From: Agarilytica rhodophyticola
GTDB lineage: Bacteria; Pseudomonadota; Gammaproteobacteria; Pseudomonadales; Cellvibrionaceae
Assembly (NCBI RefSeq): GCF_002157225.2
Contig: NZ_CP020038.1
Location: 248,001-312,000, forward strand
DNA length: 64,000 nucleotides
Reading direction: 5' to 3'
The notes beneath the pieces were generated by a model. The model had not been told where the DNA came from, searched no databases, and saw only the letters and a list, made by a program, of their open reading frames with translations. Numbering within the stretch: the stretch's first letter is position 1; every line of letters begins with the position of its first letter. This document shows positions 17,055 through 27,712 of the stretch, piece by piece. Position numbers and translations under genes: made by a program.

Positions 17055-20000
17055 CTAGTAATAGTCGACTTCCTCTTCTTCTTTATCGTATGATTCAAGA
17101 AGATCCTCGTCATATACCTGATCTCGCGGCATTCGAATAGAAAGAGTTTCATAAGTGAAGTTCTTTACATCTGTAAAAACAGCGGGATTAACATCTTCTA
17201 ATGCTTCTACTTCGTTGATTAAATCGCCACCAGATTGTAATAGTTGTCTAATATCCAATTGTATTGTGGAGTTATTATTAAACTCCTCTGGGCGTACTCC
17301 AAAAGCAAATACAGGTTGCCAACTTCGAAAACCATCGAATGTTAGGCTGTCGCGAATGTACATTACTAACGGCCGTGATGAACTACCTATTTCTCCTGGG
17401 GGGAAGTTAATAATCGCTGCTTGTCTTGCCACGATATCCGGCTGTGATGGATTGCGAGTGCCGAGGGCAAATAAACTGCCTGTGCCCAAAGTAATGTTAA
17501 TACTGCCCTGATTATAGCCAGCATTAATAATGGCTCCAGGTGTATTGGCATCATCTACTGTGCGATCAAAAGCAATATCGGGGGTGTTGTCTAGTACGAT
17601 ATTACCCTCAGCCACAGTGAGATTAATATCGCCATTAGTACGTATATGCTCAACGTTGAGTGCTTGTGTATTAAAAATATTTATCTGGTTGCTCTGGCTG
17701 TCCGCCATTATAGTATTAACCGTCATTTCAATCGCGTCATTAGTGCCTATCCCATTTGCAGCATGAGCTTCGAAGCGTTGAGCCGTAATATTAATATTAT
17801 CGCTATTTATGTCTCTTATTTCACCTTGAGCGCTAGTTAGTGCAACACCGCCTTGTTGCGCAGTGAGAGCGGCTATATTGATGTTATTTTCTGCGCTAAG
17901 TGAAATACTGCCAGCTTGAGTGGAGATTTGGCTGCTTGCATCCATCTCAATACTCTGCGCTGCGATTAAATTAATATCGCTGTTGATGCTGTTAACAGAT
18001 GCTTGTTGGTTAATTGTACCTTCGGCATTTAAGGTAATACCGCCACTTGATTCTAGAGCTGCACCTTGGCTTTGAGTAATATTTTGACCCTCGATATTCA
18101 AACTTGAATTTGCATTGACGCCAGCATTTAATTGAATATCACCAGAGTTAGCGACTAAGCTGATGTCTTCTCCAGCAAACGCGTTATTGATCACCAGTCC
18201 TGCGCTTTGTAATGTTATATTGCCATCGGTATCAATCCTATCGACAATTAAGTTTGATGTAGTATTTAACTCAACATTATTAGCATCGTTAATTTGTAAA
18301 TTCTCAATTGCAATTAATCCTTGGCCTAGCAGGATATCAGCGCTAGATGTGTCATCTCTTACTGCTGTAAGCTGAGTAAGTCCGCCCACACTGATATTAC
18401 TAGAAGTATCACTACTAATATCTCCTTGTGCATTAATCGTAAGGGCGCTGGCCTCGATATTGGCTAAATTTAACGGGCTTGAAGTATTTAACTGTATATT
18501 ACCTTGGGCAGAAAGACTGAGTGCCCCAGATAGCTGGTGACGAATGTCAGTAAAATTAATATTGCCTTCACTACTTAAGTTCAAAGCGTTCTCAGTAACT
18601 ATTTCAGCGCTAGCCACAATATCGCTATCAGCATTTATGATAACTTCTCCAGCTGGGCGGTTAATCCCCATTAATTCAAGGGGGCCTGCAATATTGGAAT
18701 TATTGATATAACTATTGCCGTTAATAGCGCCTAACTGGAGTTGATTAGTTCGCAGTTGTAAGGGATTAGCTTCACTGCCAATGTGAGTGTTATCTATAAA
18801 GCGAATTGTTTGCGCCGAAATGTATCTTTCAGGAACATTACTACTCTGATTCATTTCCACAGCTGAGCGTTGTACTTCAAAGCGATTATTGACATTAAAT
18901 ATTGAATCAATATTAACAGTGTCAAGATCTTCACCATTAATTACAATATTAGTTTTGTTATTGCTAATAGCAATCGGAGTAAAATTATTAAATGTGAAGC
19001 GGTTATTATCTAAGATATTTATCGTATCATTTTGGCCATTAATGTCATTTATTGTAAAAGTATCGACATTAATACTATCGTTGACTTCGCTAACTTGTTG
19101 AAAAGAGACTTCAAGCCTTTGGTTGCTTTCTTCACGATTATATATTAATGAAGCCGAGTCATCTTGTTGCGGATTATAGCTCGCTTGATAACTATTTATG
19201 TCCGTAGGTACCTGAGAAATATTAACACGGTTTTGTTCATTTGTGGTTATAGAGGAAACGCCATTACCAATAAAATTAATTGTTGATGAACTATTTTGAT
19301 TATCTCTAAGTGTAATATTAAGTATATCGTTACCTTCTCCTCCCCGAACTTCTCCACTAACTGAACCGCCATCAAAATTGAAGGTATCAATTTGATTGCC
19401 ACCTGTAATATTAGCAAAACCTTCAAAAGTAATATTTTCTGTTCCTGAGCTTAAACGCCCGCTATTTCTAGTACCGTCAAATATCCATATATTATCGGGG
19501 TTATCACCAGCAGCGATGCCGCTATTTCTATTATTACCAATGTAATGTTCGATATTTAAATAATTGTTATTAGCTAAATCAATAACAGTATTATCTTGTT
19601 GACTAATATCTACATTATCTTGAACTGAAGGTGAGCTTACATCGCTGCCATTAATGCTTCCTGTAATATCTCCCATGTCTGCTAATATGAAACTATCTAA
19701 ACCTGCACTGCCAACCAGTGTGCCAAAGTTATCGAAGCGAATACTATTTTCTTCACTAGCATTAGAACGCGGCCTAATTATGCCGCCGTTGGTGTTGTCA
19801 ATCGTCCAATTTAAATCGCTATCATCAGCTATCTCTATACGATTGATATTTTCAGCGCTGGGATCAGCGTCATTGCCTGCAGCTATAATATTTTCCACTC
19901 TTACAACATTAAGGCGGGATACATCTACATTATTTTCACCCAGCGCTACCGTAATACCATTAGCAAGGGCTTCTAAATTAAGAGAATCTGTAATCCCAGC

Positions 20001-23000
20001 CTGCCCATCGATAACACCGGTGATATTGGAGCCTTCGCTGGTAAATAAAAATCTATCAGAGCCTGTACTGCCAGTAAGGTTTTGTATATCGCTAAAAGAG
20101 TTAACGACGGATGTTATATCCCCCTGGTTATCCCCTGTGATATTCCATCGAGTTACGTTATTGGGGTTACCCGCTGTAGAAAGGCTATTGTTGCCTGCGG
20201 CGCCAACAATATTTCGCACACTTGCAAGCACACTAGTATTTTCATTAATAGTAAAGTTGTCATCTCCCAAACCTCCTGTAAGATTAGCAATAGCGCTAAA
20301 TGTTGTGAGCGTGGTAGTGTTACTTTCATTAGTAATTACGCCGACATTATTTTCTGTAATATTCCAGTTAATAATATTTCCAGCATCACTTAAAATAGTA
20401 AGCGAATCTGTAGAGGCCCTATTTGTAGAAGCGCCATCGCCATCAATTTCGCGAATGGATGCATCGGCTAAAAAGGTAAATTCATCTCTACTCGCATTCC
20501 CATTGAGTTGCTCAATGGCTTGGAAATTAATGGTGTTATTTAAGGTGTTAACCAGAGCGTTTTCGATTATCCATATATTATCTCGGTCGCCAGCGTTTAG
20601 CTGATCTGTATCACCTTCGCCATTAAAACTTAAAGTATTGCCTGAAGTTGAATCACTAGTATCTAATATTGTGTAAATGTCATTGCCGTCACCACCATTA
20701 AATAGTAAAGCGTTACTATGGCTAATACTATTAATATCAAATCTATCGACGTCGCTTCCTCCTTGAATCGTTATCATGCCATTAAATGTTATAATGTTAG
20801 AGGGGGCACTTTGTGATGCCACTGTACTGTCGATAGTATTGATTGTCCAAATAGTTTCCTGGTTAATGCCCTGTAATGTATCGCTACCAGAACCATTAAA
20901 CGTTTGAATACTTTCGAAGAGTGTGATGTCTGAAGAAGAAAATTCTAAAGTTCCTGCAAACGACATTCCTTGATCAAGGCGCCATAAACCATTGGTATTT
21001 TCATTTGTTATTATATTATTGCCGATACCGCCATGTATTGTGCCATTAAAAGTCGCGCCACTCTCAATTGTAAATTGATCATCTGCTCGAAGCATTGGGC
21101 TTGCTGTAGTGCTACCTTGAAGTATATTAAAACCACTAAAGGTAATGTTATTGTTCGTATTGCCATCGGCCAGCGTACCTGCATTGCTACCTTGGATAGT
21201 CCATAGATTAAATTCAGTCCCTTCTCTGCTTAAAGTTGCCATTAGACCAGAAGGATTACTAGGATCATAATTGCCAATATATTGTTCAACTCCCGCAACA
21301 GCATTTATCCCGCCACCTATATTGACAATTAAATCTTCAGTTACCGCATTATAGTCTGCAATATCCCCACCGCCTGCTCCACCGTTTAAAGTAATTAGTA
21401 AGTCAGTAGCAGATAATATGAAACGATCATCACCTCCTCTACCATTTATTGTTTGCACATCGTTGGATAAAATATTAAATGTGTCTTCACCACCATCGCT
21501 ACCATTAGCAACTTCTATATCTGAAAAGTTAAGGTTATTTACCGTATTGCCGGCTGTTGGGTCTATTGTCCAGGTAGAATTACCATTATATGTAAGAGAT
21601 AAAGTATCAACACTATTACCATCTCCCCCATTTATTATCGCATTTAAATTTTGATTAGCTATATTGAAGGTGTCGTTACCTGTACCTCCATTAATAGTAA
21701 GCCTTGAATTACCTGGTAAACTGCTACCAATAACAAAGGTATCGTTGTCATCACCACCATTAAGTGTAATGATGGAATTATCGGGTAAATTAGAGTTGAT
21801 AGTAAAATTATCATTACCCCCTCTTCCATCTAAGGTAATACCACGTGCTATTAAGTTGGGACCATTACTAATATCAAATGTAAAATTATCTATTCCATCG
21901 CTACCGTTTAGGGTTATTGTTCCACTTCCAGCGTTGATACTTCCCTGGCGACTCAAAATATCCGTTTGTAGGCTTATATCTCCACCATTACTTTGAATAT
22001 CTACGTTACTTCCTAAATTTATAGCACCATTTTGAGTAATAGTTTGATTTGATGTTGTAATATTTAATGTGCCGGTCGTTATGAATGCGGAGCTAGAACT
22101 TCCAAATAAAACGGGACTATTAGCATCAATATCAACATTGTTGCCTCCAGTTATATGTATGTAACCGCCAAAAGTATTTTGATCATTATTTAATGTCACG
22201 TTTCGTGAGTTATCTGTACTAAAAGTTGAATTGCCGCCAATATTTAATCGTCCCTGTATGTCTATATTTCGTGAAGAGTTAATACTAAGGTTTCCGCCTG
22301 CTGAAGTATTAATATTAGATAAGTTACCTAGAAAAAATCTTCCGTCACTATTTGTAGTAGCAGTGAAGCTACCTGCGTCTAGCTGCAAACCTGCGTTATT
22401 TTGTATATTAATATTTCTAGCAGAATTTATAGTAATCGTTCCATTGGCTGTAGTTGATATATCAGAATTATTAAGGAAAAAACTTGTATTGCTTCCAGTT
22501 GTCGCCGTGAAGTTTCCACCTTCTAGATTGATTCGAGAGTTATTATCAATATTGATAAGTGTATTAGCTGTTAGAGTTAAATTTCCGCCACCGAGGTTTA
22601 TATTTGCTCTGTCTGTAATGTTAATTGATCCGCCTTGCGCATTGACAATTAGGTTTAGGCTGTCTTGGCTTCGTGCAACACTAATATCTTGCCCTTCAAA
22701 ATTCACGTTGCGATCTGCTATGAGCTCCAGTGTTGAGTTAAGTGCTGGAGAACCTAAATCAGCGACTAGTATTGCGTCTTCATCGTTATTTAAATCAAAA
22801 GTAATATCGCCATTTTGACGATTCTGTGTGTTGGTACTTGCCGTAGATATAGTAACAGTTGTACCACTACCATTATCTAGAACGTCTTCAATAAGGTTCC
22901 AACCTATCTGAGCGTTCTGTCCGCTAGGTGTATATGTAGGAGGTGTTGGGATTGGGCATGAATTTATATTGTTACATGTCGTACCACTCACAATCCTTAT

Positions 23001-24482
23001 ATCATAAGGATCAATTAACCATTCCCCTCCATTTCCTAAAACAGCGTGTACATCGGGGCTTGTAGCAATATGAAAACTTTTTAAGCCTGAAGTCTCAATA
23101 AAACCCCCATCGCCGCCTAAGTCTCCGCCACGAGCAGATAGCTTCCCGTAAATGCGCGCGGTATTGGCAGCGAAGGTAATAAGTTTGCCCCCATCACCAT
23201 TTTCAATTCCATTAACGCGGGCATGTGTGTTTTGCCCGAGGTAAATAAAATCCGCGTTGGAGATATAACTATTGCTGCCGGTCTTATCGCCGCCGATAAG
23301 AATTTCACCGCCACCTTGGGCGCCAGAGGCATCAACTTCTGCGTTGTCGAGTAAGCCTACGTTTGTGCCCAATAATTTAATGGTGCCGCCCTGCCCACTA
23401 CTGGTGGCGACAGCGGATGTTAAGCTATCTTCGGTGACTTCTGTGGTGGCAATGCTGTGAAGTTCTACTTCTCCTGCACGACTCGTGGTAGCAGAAGCAT
23501 CGGCGTGAATATCGCCACTGTTGGTGATGTTGTCTCCCAGAGCAATAATTTTTCCGCCGCGTTCCCCCGAGCTTGTAATACGACCGGTATTGATGACGTC
23601 GCTGCCACCTGCACTTAGAGTAAAGGAACCGTCTTCATCAACCACCACACTAGTGGCTTGCTGCATATCGCCTGTATTCATAGCCTGGGTAAAAACATCG
23701 TGGCTGGCGGCACCTGTTAGAAGAATTTGGCCATCTTTTGCATTTAATTCGCCACTATTAAGCACTCCAGGTTCAAGGCCGAGTTCTTCTTGTAGCATAG
23801 CCTCGCTAACGCGAATACCCATCAAACCACCGTCAAAAGAAAGAATAGCTTTTTTACCAGATGCTAAGCTAATACGCCCAAGGTCAGCTTGGATTAAACC
23901 ATTATTTTCAACTCGTTTTCCCAACAGAGAAATGGAACCACCGGTAGCGGCATTGAGAGTTCCTGAATTGATGACCACACCCTCTTTGCCTGCAATAGCT
24001 TCAAAGGTGAAACGGCCATTAATAAAGTCATCGGGATTGATATTTAATCCCGTCGCCAGCAGGCCTCCTACATTAACTTGGGCATTATTACCAAATACGA
24101 TGCCATTGGGATTAACGAGTAAGACTTGGCCATTAGCATCAATACGCCCGTGAATTTGTGACCCTTGATGACTTAATATGCGATTTAATGAAAGGGAAGA
24201 ACTATTGGGTTGAACATACTGAACACGTTCATCTGCGCTTAGATTATAGCTATTCCAATCAATCGCCATACGCTGGGAACTTTGATTGATAATTGTTGCT
24301 GAACCTGACTGGGAAATACTTCCTTGACCACCGACTATTTTTCCTCCCTCTGGCCCGGCAAATACTGCTTGGACACAAAAGGTGGGCACAATTAAAGCGA
24401 TGGCTGCGCGTAAAGGCAACTTTTTGCTTTTATTATTGTTTTTCGATTGCGCAGCTTGTTTTTTCATTTTGTTAATTCGCAT
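17055..24482 (-). CDS. TpsA family exoprotein, filamentous-haemagglutinin type with RTX-like repeats
   Basis: Very large secreted or surface adhesin, 2475 aa. An extended signal peptide (about residues 1-42, Lys-rich N-region, cleavage after VFA) leads to a TPS secretion domain. This has the NPNG motif at 124-127 (VNPNGIVFGNNAQVNVGGLL) and the WNSYNLS segment. The rest is a beta-helix of Asn-, Ser- and Ile-rich repeats. Between about residues 880 and 1300 occur RTX-like units (LNGGDDNDTFVIG, INGGTGNDTFNI, FNGGDGNDIYTI), which would bind calcium. The C-terminus is acidic (EEEEVDYY). I see no VENN motif or C-terminal toxin domain, so contact-dependent inhibition is unlikely. The TpsB gene begins 74 bp after the stop. 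Confidence 0.93.
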   Translation of the reverse strand: MRINKMKKQAAQSKNNNKSKKLPLRAAIALIVPTFCVQAVFAGPEGGKIVGGQGSISQSGSATIINQSSQRMAIDWNSYNLSADERVQYVQPNSSSLSLNRILSHQGSQIHGRIDANGQVLLVNPNGIVFGNNAQVNVGGLLATGLNINPDDFINGRFTFEAIAGKEGVVINSGTLNAATGGSISLLGKRVENNGLIQADLGRISLASGKKAILSFDGGLMGIRVSEAMLQEELGLEPGVLNSGELNAKDGQILLTGAASHDVFTQAMNTGDMQQATSVVVDEDGSFTLSAGGSDVINTGRITSSGERGGKIIALGDNITNSGDIHADASATTSRAGEVELHSIATTEVTEDSLTSAVATSSGQGGTIKLLGTNVGLLDNAEVDASGAQGGGEILIGGDKTGSNSYISNADFIYLGQNTHARVNGIENGDGGKLITFAANTARIYGKLSARGGDLGGDGGFIETSGLKSFHIATSPDVHAVLGNGGEWLIDPYDIRIVSGTTCNNINSCPIPTPPTYTPSGQNAQIGWNLIEDVLDNGSGTTVTISTASTNTQNRQNGDITFDLNNDEDAILVADLGSPALNSTLELIADRNVNFEGQDISVARSQDSLNLIVNAQGGSINITDRANINLGGGNLTLTANTLINIDNNSRINLEGGNFTATTGSNTSFFLNNSDISTTANGTITINSARNINIQNNAGLQLDAGSFTATTNSDGRFFLGNLSNINTSAGGNLSINSSRNIDIQGRLNIGGNSTFSTDNSRNVTLNNDQNTFGGYIHITGGNNVDIDANSPVLFGSSSSAFITTGTLNITTSNQTITQNGAINLGSNVDIQSNGGDISLQTDILSRQGSINAGSGTITLNGSDGIDNFTFDISNGPNLIARGITLDGRGGNDNFTINSNLPDNSIITLNGGDDNDTFVIGSSLPGNSRLTINGGTGNDTFNIANQNLNAIINGGDGNSVDTLSLTYNGNSTWTIDPTAGNTVNNLNFSDIEVANGSDGGEDTFNILSNDVQTINGRGGDDRFILSATDLLITLNGGAGGGDIADYNAVTEDLIVNIGGGINAVAGVEQYIGNYDPSNPSGLMATLSREGTEFNLWTIQGSNAGTLADGNTNNNITFSGFNILQGSTTASPMLRADDQFTIESGATFNGTIHGGIGNNIITNENTNGLWRLDQGMSFAGTLEFSSSDITLFESIQTFNGSGSDTLQGINQETIWTINTIDSTVASQSAPSNIITFNGMITIQGGSDVDRFDINSISHSNALLFNGGDGNDIYTILDTSDSTSGNTLSFNGEGDTDQLNAGDRDNIWIIENALVNTLNNTINFQAIEQLNGNASRDEFTFLADASIREIDGDGASTNRASTDSLTILSDAGNIINWNITENNVGVITNESNTTTLTTFSAIANLTGGLGDDNFTINENTSVLASVRNIVGAAGNNSLSTAGNPNNVTRWNITGDNQGDITSVVNSFSDIQNLTGSTGSDRFLFTSEGSNITGVIDGQAGITDSLNLEALANGITVALGENNVDVSRLNVVRVENIIAAGNDADPSAENINRIEIADDSDLNWTIDNTNGGIIRPRSNASEENSIRFDNFGTLVGSAGLDSFILADMGDITGSINGSDVSSPSVQDNVDISQQDNTVIDLANNNYLNIEHYIGNNRNSGIAAGDNPDNIWIFDGTRNSGRLSSGTENITFEGFANITGGNQIDTFNFDGGSVSGEVRGGEGNDILNITLRDNQNSSSTINFIGNGVSSITTNEQNRVNISQVPTDINSYQASYNPQQDDSASLIYNREESNQRLEVSFQQVSEVNDSINVDTFTINDINGQNDTINILDNNRFTFNNFTPIAISNNKTNIVINGEDLDTVNIDSIFNVNNRFEVQRSAVEMNQSSNVPERYISAQTIRFIDNTHIGSEANPLQLRTNQLQLGAINGNSYINNSNIAGPLELMGINRPAGEVIINADSDIVASAEIVTENALNLSSEGNINFTDIRHQLSGALSLSAQGNIQLNTSSPLNLANIEASALTINAQGDISSDTSSNISVGGLTQLTAVRDDTSSADILLGQGLIAIENLQINDANNVELNTTSNLIVDRIDTDGNITLQSAGLVINNAFAGEDISLVANSGDIQLNAGVNANSSLNIEGQNITQSQGAALESSGGITLNAEGTINQQASVNSINSDINLIAAQSIEMDASSQISTQAGSISLSAENNINIAALTAQQGGVALTSAQGEIRDINSDNINITAQRFEAHAANGIGTNDAIEMTVNTIMADSQSNQINIFNTQALNVEHIRTNGDINLTVAEGNIVLDNTPDIAFDRTVDDANTPGAIINAGYNQGSINITLGTGSLFALGTRNPSQPDIVARQAAIINFPPGEIGSSSRPLVMYIRDSLTFDGFRSWQPVFAFGVRPEEFNNNSTIQLDIRQLLQSGGDLINEVEALEDVNPAVFTDVKNFTYETLSIRMPRDQVYDEDLLESYDKEEEEVDYY

Positions 24483-25423
24483 AGATGCGTACCTATTTAG
24501 TCGTCTTCCTAGACTTCTTCTTAGCTTTCACTTTCAGAGTTCATTAGACTGTTTATTTAAAAGCGCCTTCTGAGCTAATTTTCGCATGGCAAATAAAAAC
24601 GTGATTCTATTTGCTAGGAGCTGCAATAATTCATCGCCATTAATTTTTTAAATTAGCTTCATAATGAATGTCAAAGAATTTAGAATTTAATACATTACAT
24701 TGTTAGTCTGGATGACAATAAAAGACTTCATCCGAATAGTGTTCAAGCTAAAAAAGCACTAGTAATATATCTAGCTCCATATTAACTTCCCCTAATATTA
24801 CCTGTTTTCACTCGATATCAAGCATGGCCTAAGGTTGGCTTTTATTGTTAAGCACAGTCAATACTGTTGAATATATGTAACTCGCAAATAGTAAAAAACT
24901 TATAAGTTTTATTCTGATATTTTGTTCAAAAAAATGTGAAGTATCCACTTGTAAATACTGTATTTGCAATAGGAGTCTCTACAAAGTATTAACACTGGAT
25001 TTTTTAGCTGTTTTAAGATGATATTTCTAGCAGTGATGAGGCTATTAATTTTTCAACTTAGAGTTTAATTTATAGAGCGGAAAAAGGTATTGGTAATTTC
25101 TAAGTGTTTTGAGCTTGCCTTTTTATGAGAAGAGGTAGCTTATAGTTTGCTGGCAGATGTCGTTGCATTCACAATATTTTATGATGTTCTTTATGTCGAT
25201 CTCGAAGAAGAAAACAACTTTGAAATAAATATGTCGCAATACACTTGAGACTGGAATTCATCAACTCTTGTCCGCTCGGCCAATATGCGCAAATAAATGC
25301 TAATAAATTGCGTTTATTTAGGTTCAATTTGTTATTAAAAAACTCCTTCATATATTCAATCAATCAACTAAACTCAAAGTAAATACTGTATTTTTCTTAA
25401 TATCACTAAACCGGCATGACTAT
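24483..25423. other. AT-rich intergenic region upstream of tpsA
   Basis: About 940 bp with no supportable gene. It should carry the tpsA promoter and leader, and perhaps the promoter of the small lipoprotein. One short minus-strand frame (25169-25363) lacks a ribosome site and any family signal. No repeat or RNA structure is evident. Confidence 0.5.
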
Positions 25424-25645
25424 ATGAACCCCGTTAAACCTCTATTTCTTTTTTCTAGCGTCCTATTAATACTCTTCTCATTGGGGTGTGATGGCGGTCT
25501 TAAGGGGTTGAGCAACCAAGAACTTGCAGGCAAGCAAGACGAATGTATTCAGCGTAACCCTACTTCGCCAGGAAAGGTTACTGCTTGCGAAAATATTAAA
25601 AAAGAATGCAACCGTCGAAGAAAAGAAGGGAATTTTGCTTGTTGA
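25424..25645 (+). CDS. small lipoprotein of unknown function
   Basis: The 73-aa product has a lipoprotein signal: hydrophobic PLFLFSSVLLILFSLG, then Cys22 (lipobox FSLGC) followed by DGG. Asp at +2 would favour retention in the inner membrane by the usual enterobacterial rule. The mature part has four Cys (in DECIQ, TACENI, KKECNRR and the final C), suggesting disulfides, and is Lys/Arg-rich. I do not recognise the family. It converges with the M48 protease gene, and a stem-loop lies between them. Confidence 0.6.
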   Translation: MNPVKPLFLFSSVLLILFSLGCDGGLKGLSNQELAGKQDECIQRNPTSPGKVTACENIKKECNRRRKEGNFAC

Positions 25646-25668
25646 GATGGGAGTAGTAGTTAAATAAG

Positions 25669-25693
25669 GGGTATCTCATGCTCAGAGATACCC
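25669..25693 (-). terminator. stem-loop terminator after the M48 protease gene
   Basis: A perfect 9-bp stem (GGGTATCTC / GAGATACCC) with a 7-base loop, in the 57-bp gap between convergent genes. Reading the minus strand, the stem is followed by CTTATTT. It may serve both directions. Confidence 0.55.
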
Positions 25694-25702
25694 AAAAACC
25701 TA

Positions 25703-26983
25703 TTACTGTGGCGATTGCAAGCTTTGCAACCTTGCACTGGCCTGCTCACCTAAAGGCCCTCCCTGCTGCGCTGCAGTTGAAAAATGCTGGATTGCAGCTT
25801 GCTTGTTGCCTTGGCCAAGTTCGATCTCACCTAAATGATAGATAGCGACTTGGGTTGGCAATAGTTTAGTGCTCGTTATTAGACTCTGTTTTGCTTGTGA
25901 ATGGCGTTTTTGTTTTTTCTGTATCAAGCCAAGTCCTAAATGTCCCATATAATAGTCTGGATCGAGAGTACGAGCCTTAGTAAAGGCTTTCGCTGCTCCT
26001 GAGTCTTGCTTTTCTGCTAGGAGAATCTGACCTTTGGTACTATGGAATAAAGCATCTTCGGGCTGGCGCTTAATCGCGCTGTCAATCAGAGTTAATGCTT
26101 TCTTATTATTGCCTTCCGCTGCTGCTTTCATTGCACTTTGGTGATCTTCATAGGCTTTTTTGTCTTTCTTCATCTGTGCAATTGCCTGTTGAAAGGCTTC
26201 ACGGTTACGCACTCCGCCGGGGCCAATTGCTTGGGCTTTGGCCCTGTTTTTATTGACCCTTTCTTGCGATGGAGGGTGGCTGGCAAAAAGCCCTTGAAGC
26301 CAGTTGCTGCCGCCACCATTTTTTTTCGATAGGCGCAAGAACGTCTCCTGTAGTTCGACGGCCGCCATTGGGTCGTAGCCGGCTTTAACCATGTAATCGA
26401 TTCCGTAAGCGTCGGATTCTAGTTCTTGTTCGCGGCCATAACGCGCGGACCATAGCCCTGCTCCTAAACCAGCACCCGCTGCTGCAGCGCGACCGTATTC
26501 TGTCCCTTGGGCGGCGATAGCAGTAGCTTGTACTCCGATACCTAGCAGAATCGATTGCTGCATTTTTTGAACGCTATGTTTGCCTGCAGCGTGAACAATT
26601 TCATGGCCAAGCACGGCGGCTAACTGAGCTTCATCTTCTAATTCCATGAGTAATCCACGGTTAATTGCAATCTTGCCTCCAGGCAAGGCCCAGGCATTGG
26701 GAACACCATTGTTAAGTACAACAAATTCATAGGGCAGATTAGGTCTGCCGCTTAATCTTGCCAACGTGTTGCCTACATCAGCCACATAGCGGTTTACATC
26801 CGGGTCTACTGAATAGCGGCCCCCTTGCTGTTGTTGGTAAGGAACATAGTTCTTCTTGCCAATATCTACCTCTCTTGAAGCTGAAATAAACGATAGCTCA
26901 TTCTTACCGGTCACAGGGTTAACAGAGCATCCTGTAAGATAAAATGTTGTTAACAACGTAAGTATCAATATGGTGGGTCGCAT
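25703..26983 (-). CDS. M48 family metalloprotease lipoprotein with TPR repeats
   Basis: Periplasmic, membrane-attached zinc protease probably involved in envelope protein quality control. A lipoprotein signal ends at Cys19 (LTGC). The catalytic HEIVH lies at 127-131, and the third ligand is in ELESDAYG (about 187-194). After about residue 250 come TPR-like repeats (EGNNKKALTLIDSAIKRQP, AAKAFTKARTLDPDYYMGHLGL, AIQHFSTAAQQGGPLGEQA). This layout recalls BepA, which assembles and degrades outer-membrane proteins, although BepA has no lipobox, whereas LoiP-type M48 enzymes do. The length is 426 aa. A Gly/Ala-rich segment (161-178) follows the active site. It has no obvious operon partner. Confidence 0.9.
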   Translation of the reverse strand: MRPTILILTLLTTFYLTGCSVNPVTGKNELSFISASREVDIGKKNYVPYQQQQGGRYSVDPDVNRYVADVGNTLARLSGRPNLPYEFVVLNNGVPNAWALPGGKIAINRGLLMELEDEAQLAAVLGHEIVHAAGKHSVQKMQQSILLGIGVQATAIAAQGTEYGRAAAAGAGLGAGLWSARYGREQELESDAYGIDYMVKAGYDPMAAVELQETFLRLSKKNGGGSNWLQGLFASHPPSQERVNKNRAKAQAIGPGGVRNREAFQQAIAQMKKDKKAYEDHQSAMKAAAEGNNKKALTLIDSAIKRQPEDALFHSTKGQILLAEKQDSGAAKAFTKARTLDPDYYMGHLGLGLIQKKQKRHSQAKQSLITSTKLLPTQVAIYHLGEIELGQGNKQAAIQHFSTAAQQGGPLGEQASARLQSLQSPQ

Positions 26984-27196
26984 TCACCACTCCTTAATTT
27001 GGTAATCTTTTGGGATATATTTGTATAATTCTTCTGGGATAATTTAAGCCTACCTGCAACTACCATGCGGTGTTGGATGGAGTTATTTATCCCCAAAGGC
27101 TAGTTCAGCTTCGTAATTGTTATCTAAAACCGCTACGAAGTTAGCCAGAACAGCCTCTAATACTAATTGAACCACATGAGGATAGGTAGTACATCG

Positions 27197-27679
27197 ATGA
27201 ATGAATTAAGTGTGATTGAGTTATTCGCCGGTCAACGCGCTGACGGCAGCTCTGTAGTGGAGCGTTTGCAAGTACTTGCACAGGAAGATGATAGCTTTAT
27301 CTTAGTCAGGTCACCTGTGTTTGTAAAAGGCATCGCCCGAGGAGACAAGATCAAGCTTAATAAGAGCGACCAGAGCTTCGAACTGCTGGAACGTTCAGGA
27401 AACTTGTCGATTCGAGTTTTCGCCAAAGAAGATATCGAACAGCTGGCTGAAGATCTAACGCCTCTGTTTGAAAAAATGGGAGGGCAACTCGATGTGGAAA
27501 ATGAGCGTACATTAGTATTTAGCATTCACGTAAGTTGTGGCTTTTCACAAATTGAAAGATTGCTAAACGATCATGTGGGCGAAGAGACAGACAGTGCTTG
27601 GTTTTATGGTAATGTCTATGATCCAAAAGATGGCGTGACACCTTTAAATTGGTGGGTTGATATACTCAAGCCTCAATAG
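27197..27679 (+). CDS. DUF4265-like cytoplasmic protein
   Basis: A 160-aa soluble protein with no signal or membrane segment. I chose the ATG at 27197; upstream in-frame TTG (27167) and ATG (27176) have poorer context, and an AGGT lies nine bases before this start. The pattern VERLQVLAQEDDSFILVRSP followed by VKGIARGDKIK and a later SIRVFAK strand resembles DUF4265, whose members share E-hydrophobic-W/V then PF.v.glA.gD. An alternating two-domain alpha-beta layout follows (EDIEQLAEDLTPLFEKMGG, then FSIHVSCGFSQIERLLNDHV). Function is unknown and the neighbours do not suggest one. Confidence 0.6.
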   Translation: MNELSVIELFAGQRADGSSVVERLQVLAQEDDSFILVRSPVFVKGIARGDKIKLNKSDQSFELLERSGNLSIRVFAKEDIEQLAEDLTPLFEKMGGQLDVENERTLVFSIHVSCGFSQIERLLNDHVGEETDSAWFYGNVYDPKDGVTPLNWWVDILKPQ

Positions 27680-27712
27680 TCAGTCTCATTAATTTTTGAT
27701 TAAAAAGTGCGC

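Noticed and set aside
19654-20604. Long plus-strand frame (316 codons) antisense to tpsA, with several shorter ones nearby
   Set aside because: It mirrors the repeat-rich coding strand of tpsA, has low-complexity Ser/Pro/Leu content and no family features. It is a shadow of the exoprotein gene.
17055-24482. Contact-dependent inhibition (CdiA-like) function for the large exoprotein
   Set aside because: No VENN motif, no variable C-terminal toxin domain and no small immunity gene downstream. The next gene is TpsB.
25169-25363. Minus-strand frame of 64 codons upstream of the small lipoprotein gene
   Set aside because: No ribosome site, no recognisable domain, AT-rich intergenic context.
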